From Hydrogenophaga sp. PAMC20947 (lineage in GTDB: Bacteria > Pseudomonadota > Gammaproteobacteria > Burkholderiales > Burkholderiaceae_C), in contig NZ_CP039252.1 of NCBI RefSeq assembly GCF_004795855.1, forward strand, positions 2,914,001-2,978,000: DNA of 64,000 nucleotides. Direction: 5' to 3'. Shown piece after piece: positions 63,199-64,000 of the stretch. Each line of letters opens with the position of its first letter. Within the stretch, counting starts at the first letter, position 1. The notes below the pieces were generated by a model. It was not told the origin of the DNA and did no database searches. It saw only the letters and a list, made by a program, of their open reading frames with translations. The translations under genes and the position numbers were made by a program.

Positions 63199-64000
63199 GG
63201 TCTGCTCCTTCAAAACCCACCGTGGCACCAACACGACCATCGACTGAACCAGATTTACCACGGCGCGCCGCCGGGGCAAAAAGACCGATCGCGCCTCGGT
63301 CTCTAAAAAGGTAGCGGCGTTCGAAATGGCGAAACTCAGCTGGCGTGAGTTTTGGCGATGCCGTAACTGGATCGATTCGGTTCTCGCGCAGCGTGTCCAT
63401 AAGTCCCTTGAAGTTGCCAGCATCAAATTTGCCAACCTCATCTGAGATCCACGGAATGTAGAGATCGGCCTTGCCGCGCACCATATTGAGCATTCCCACG
63501 AGCAAACTGATCAAGATGATTGCATTGATACCGGTCGAGGAGATGTGCTCCAGATCGGCCTCGCGGCTGAAGTGTCGAGTTTCGCCGTTGACCGTGACGC
63601 TGCCCCGGAGTGCTACATGCGACGCTAGGTCTAGCTCCACGGTGGAGTCCGAGCGAAGGAGCGCCAAGAACTTGGTCAACGCGCCAGCCGTGTTGGCGTC
63701 GGGTAGCTGAGGAACATCACTCACTCGGATATTGGCCTCGTGATCGCGCGCCACCCGCTCAATCTCGTCAACCTCTTTGATGAGATCCAGGTCAGAAAAG
63801 TTTGAGACTATGGCAACCTTGAAGTCATCGATACGCTTGAAGTGGGCAACACTCAGTCCCTTTTGCAACTCCGCATTGAAGCGTTTGACCTCGGCTTCGA
63901 AGCGCGTGATGACGCCGCGGAACTGGCGAACCTGTTGCAATATGACCGACGCCTCGTTAATCACGTTGGGAAGTACCTGCCTTCCAAGCTCTTTGTGCAG
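63188..64000 (-). CDS. SMC-like ATPase (JetC/MksB-like), C-terminal part, runs off the window
   Basis: The frame is open from the window edge, so only the last about 270 residues are seen. A coiled-coil exit (FEAEVKRFNAELQKGLSVAH) leads to an ABC head: EHISSTGINAIILISLLVGM in the place of the signature motif, Walker B ADLYIPWISDEVGKFD with its Glu, and PVTASPKLTPAEFRHFERRY near the end. The N-terminal Walker A must lie beyond 64000. First gene of a four-gene operon with 11, 14 and 4 bp overlaps. Confidence 0.7.
   Translation of the reverse strand: MHKELGRQVLPNVINEASVILQQVRQFRGVITRFEAEVKRFNAELQKGLSVAHFKRIDDFKVAIVSNFSDLDLIKEVDEIERVARDHEANIRVSDVPQLPDANTAGALTKFLALLRSDSTVELDLASHVALRGSVTVNGETRHFSREADLEHISSTGINAIILISLLVGMLNMVRGKADLYIPWISDEVGKFDAGNFKGLMDTLRENRIDPVTASPKLTPAEFRHFERRYLFRDRGAIGLFAPAARRGKSGSVDGRVGATVGFEGADHET

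Overview
The window looks like the chromosome of a high-GC betaproteobacterium, most likely Burkholderiales of the Comamonadaceae type. The signs are Bug-type (TctC) and DctP solute receptors, a TctCBA operon under a LacI regulator, a biotin pyruvate carboxylase, a CaiB-type CoA-transferase followed by an HMG-CoA-lyase-like gene, and intergenic palindromic repeats. This assignment is inference from gene content. No rRNA or tRNA gene and no CRISPR array was seen.

Layout. 1-3.6 kb: paralogous peptidoglycan-binding proteins with different C-terminal peptidase domains, a small protein sharing only their N-terminal tag, and an amidohydrolase that converges on a sigma-54 activator. 5.6-10.5 kb: a ribosome-hibernation factor and an OsmF-YehY-YehX-YehW-like osmoprotectant importer. 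10.8-13.5 kb: a complete-looking [FeFe]-hydrogenase carrying an unusual C-terminal NTF2-like domain, then a DksA-type zinc protein. 14-19.7 kb: a LacI regulator with two matching operators, tctCBA and a beta-hydroxyacid dehydrogenase. 19.8-27.6 kb: CsbD, a gamma-butyrobetaine-hydroxylase-like protein, an EF-hand lipoprotein, a ParD-like/map pair, a methyltransferase, a TauD-like dioxygenase and an RcnB-like protein. 26-31 kb is a decayed stretch rich in dispersed palindromes, with a frameshifted parE, gene remnants and an IS30 element placed directly against an OLD-family nuclease. 33-47 kb returns to core metabolism: DUF2130 protein, pyruvate carboxylase, TRAP receptor, LysR regulator, CoA-transferase, lyase and an Old Yellow Enzyme homologue.

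47.4-64 kb is an accessory, defence-like island with lower and patchier GC. It has IS remnants at its edge and interior, and imperfect 53-bp direct repeats at 47869 and 60371. Between the repeats are three different TIR proteins: (i) a ThsB-like TIR with a tiny membrane protein and a membrane-embedded patatin-like phospholipase; (ii) a tight four-gene operon of a MazG-like protein, a uracil-DNA-glycosylase-fold protein, a second ThsB-like TIR and an Nmad2-type protein; (iii) a HEAT-repeat protein ending in a canonical TIR domain. A SUKH-like immunity protein follows. Beyond the right repeat an SMC/Wadjet-like operon (ATPase, KITE-like, kleisin-like, TOPRIM-like) runs off the window end. Units (i) and (ii) are the best candidates for an undescribed system. 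A plausible reading is that TIR enzymes produce a nucleotide signal or deplete NAD+, with membrane attack (patatin) in one unit and nucleotide or base-modification sensing (MazG/UDG/Nmad2) in the other. That functional reading is inference; the gene order and motifs are what the sequence shows.
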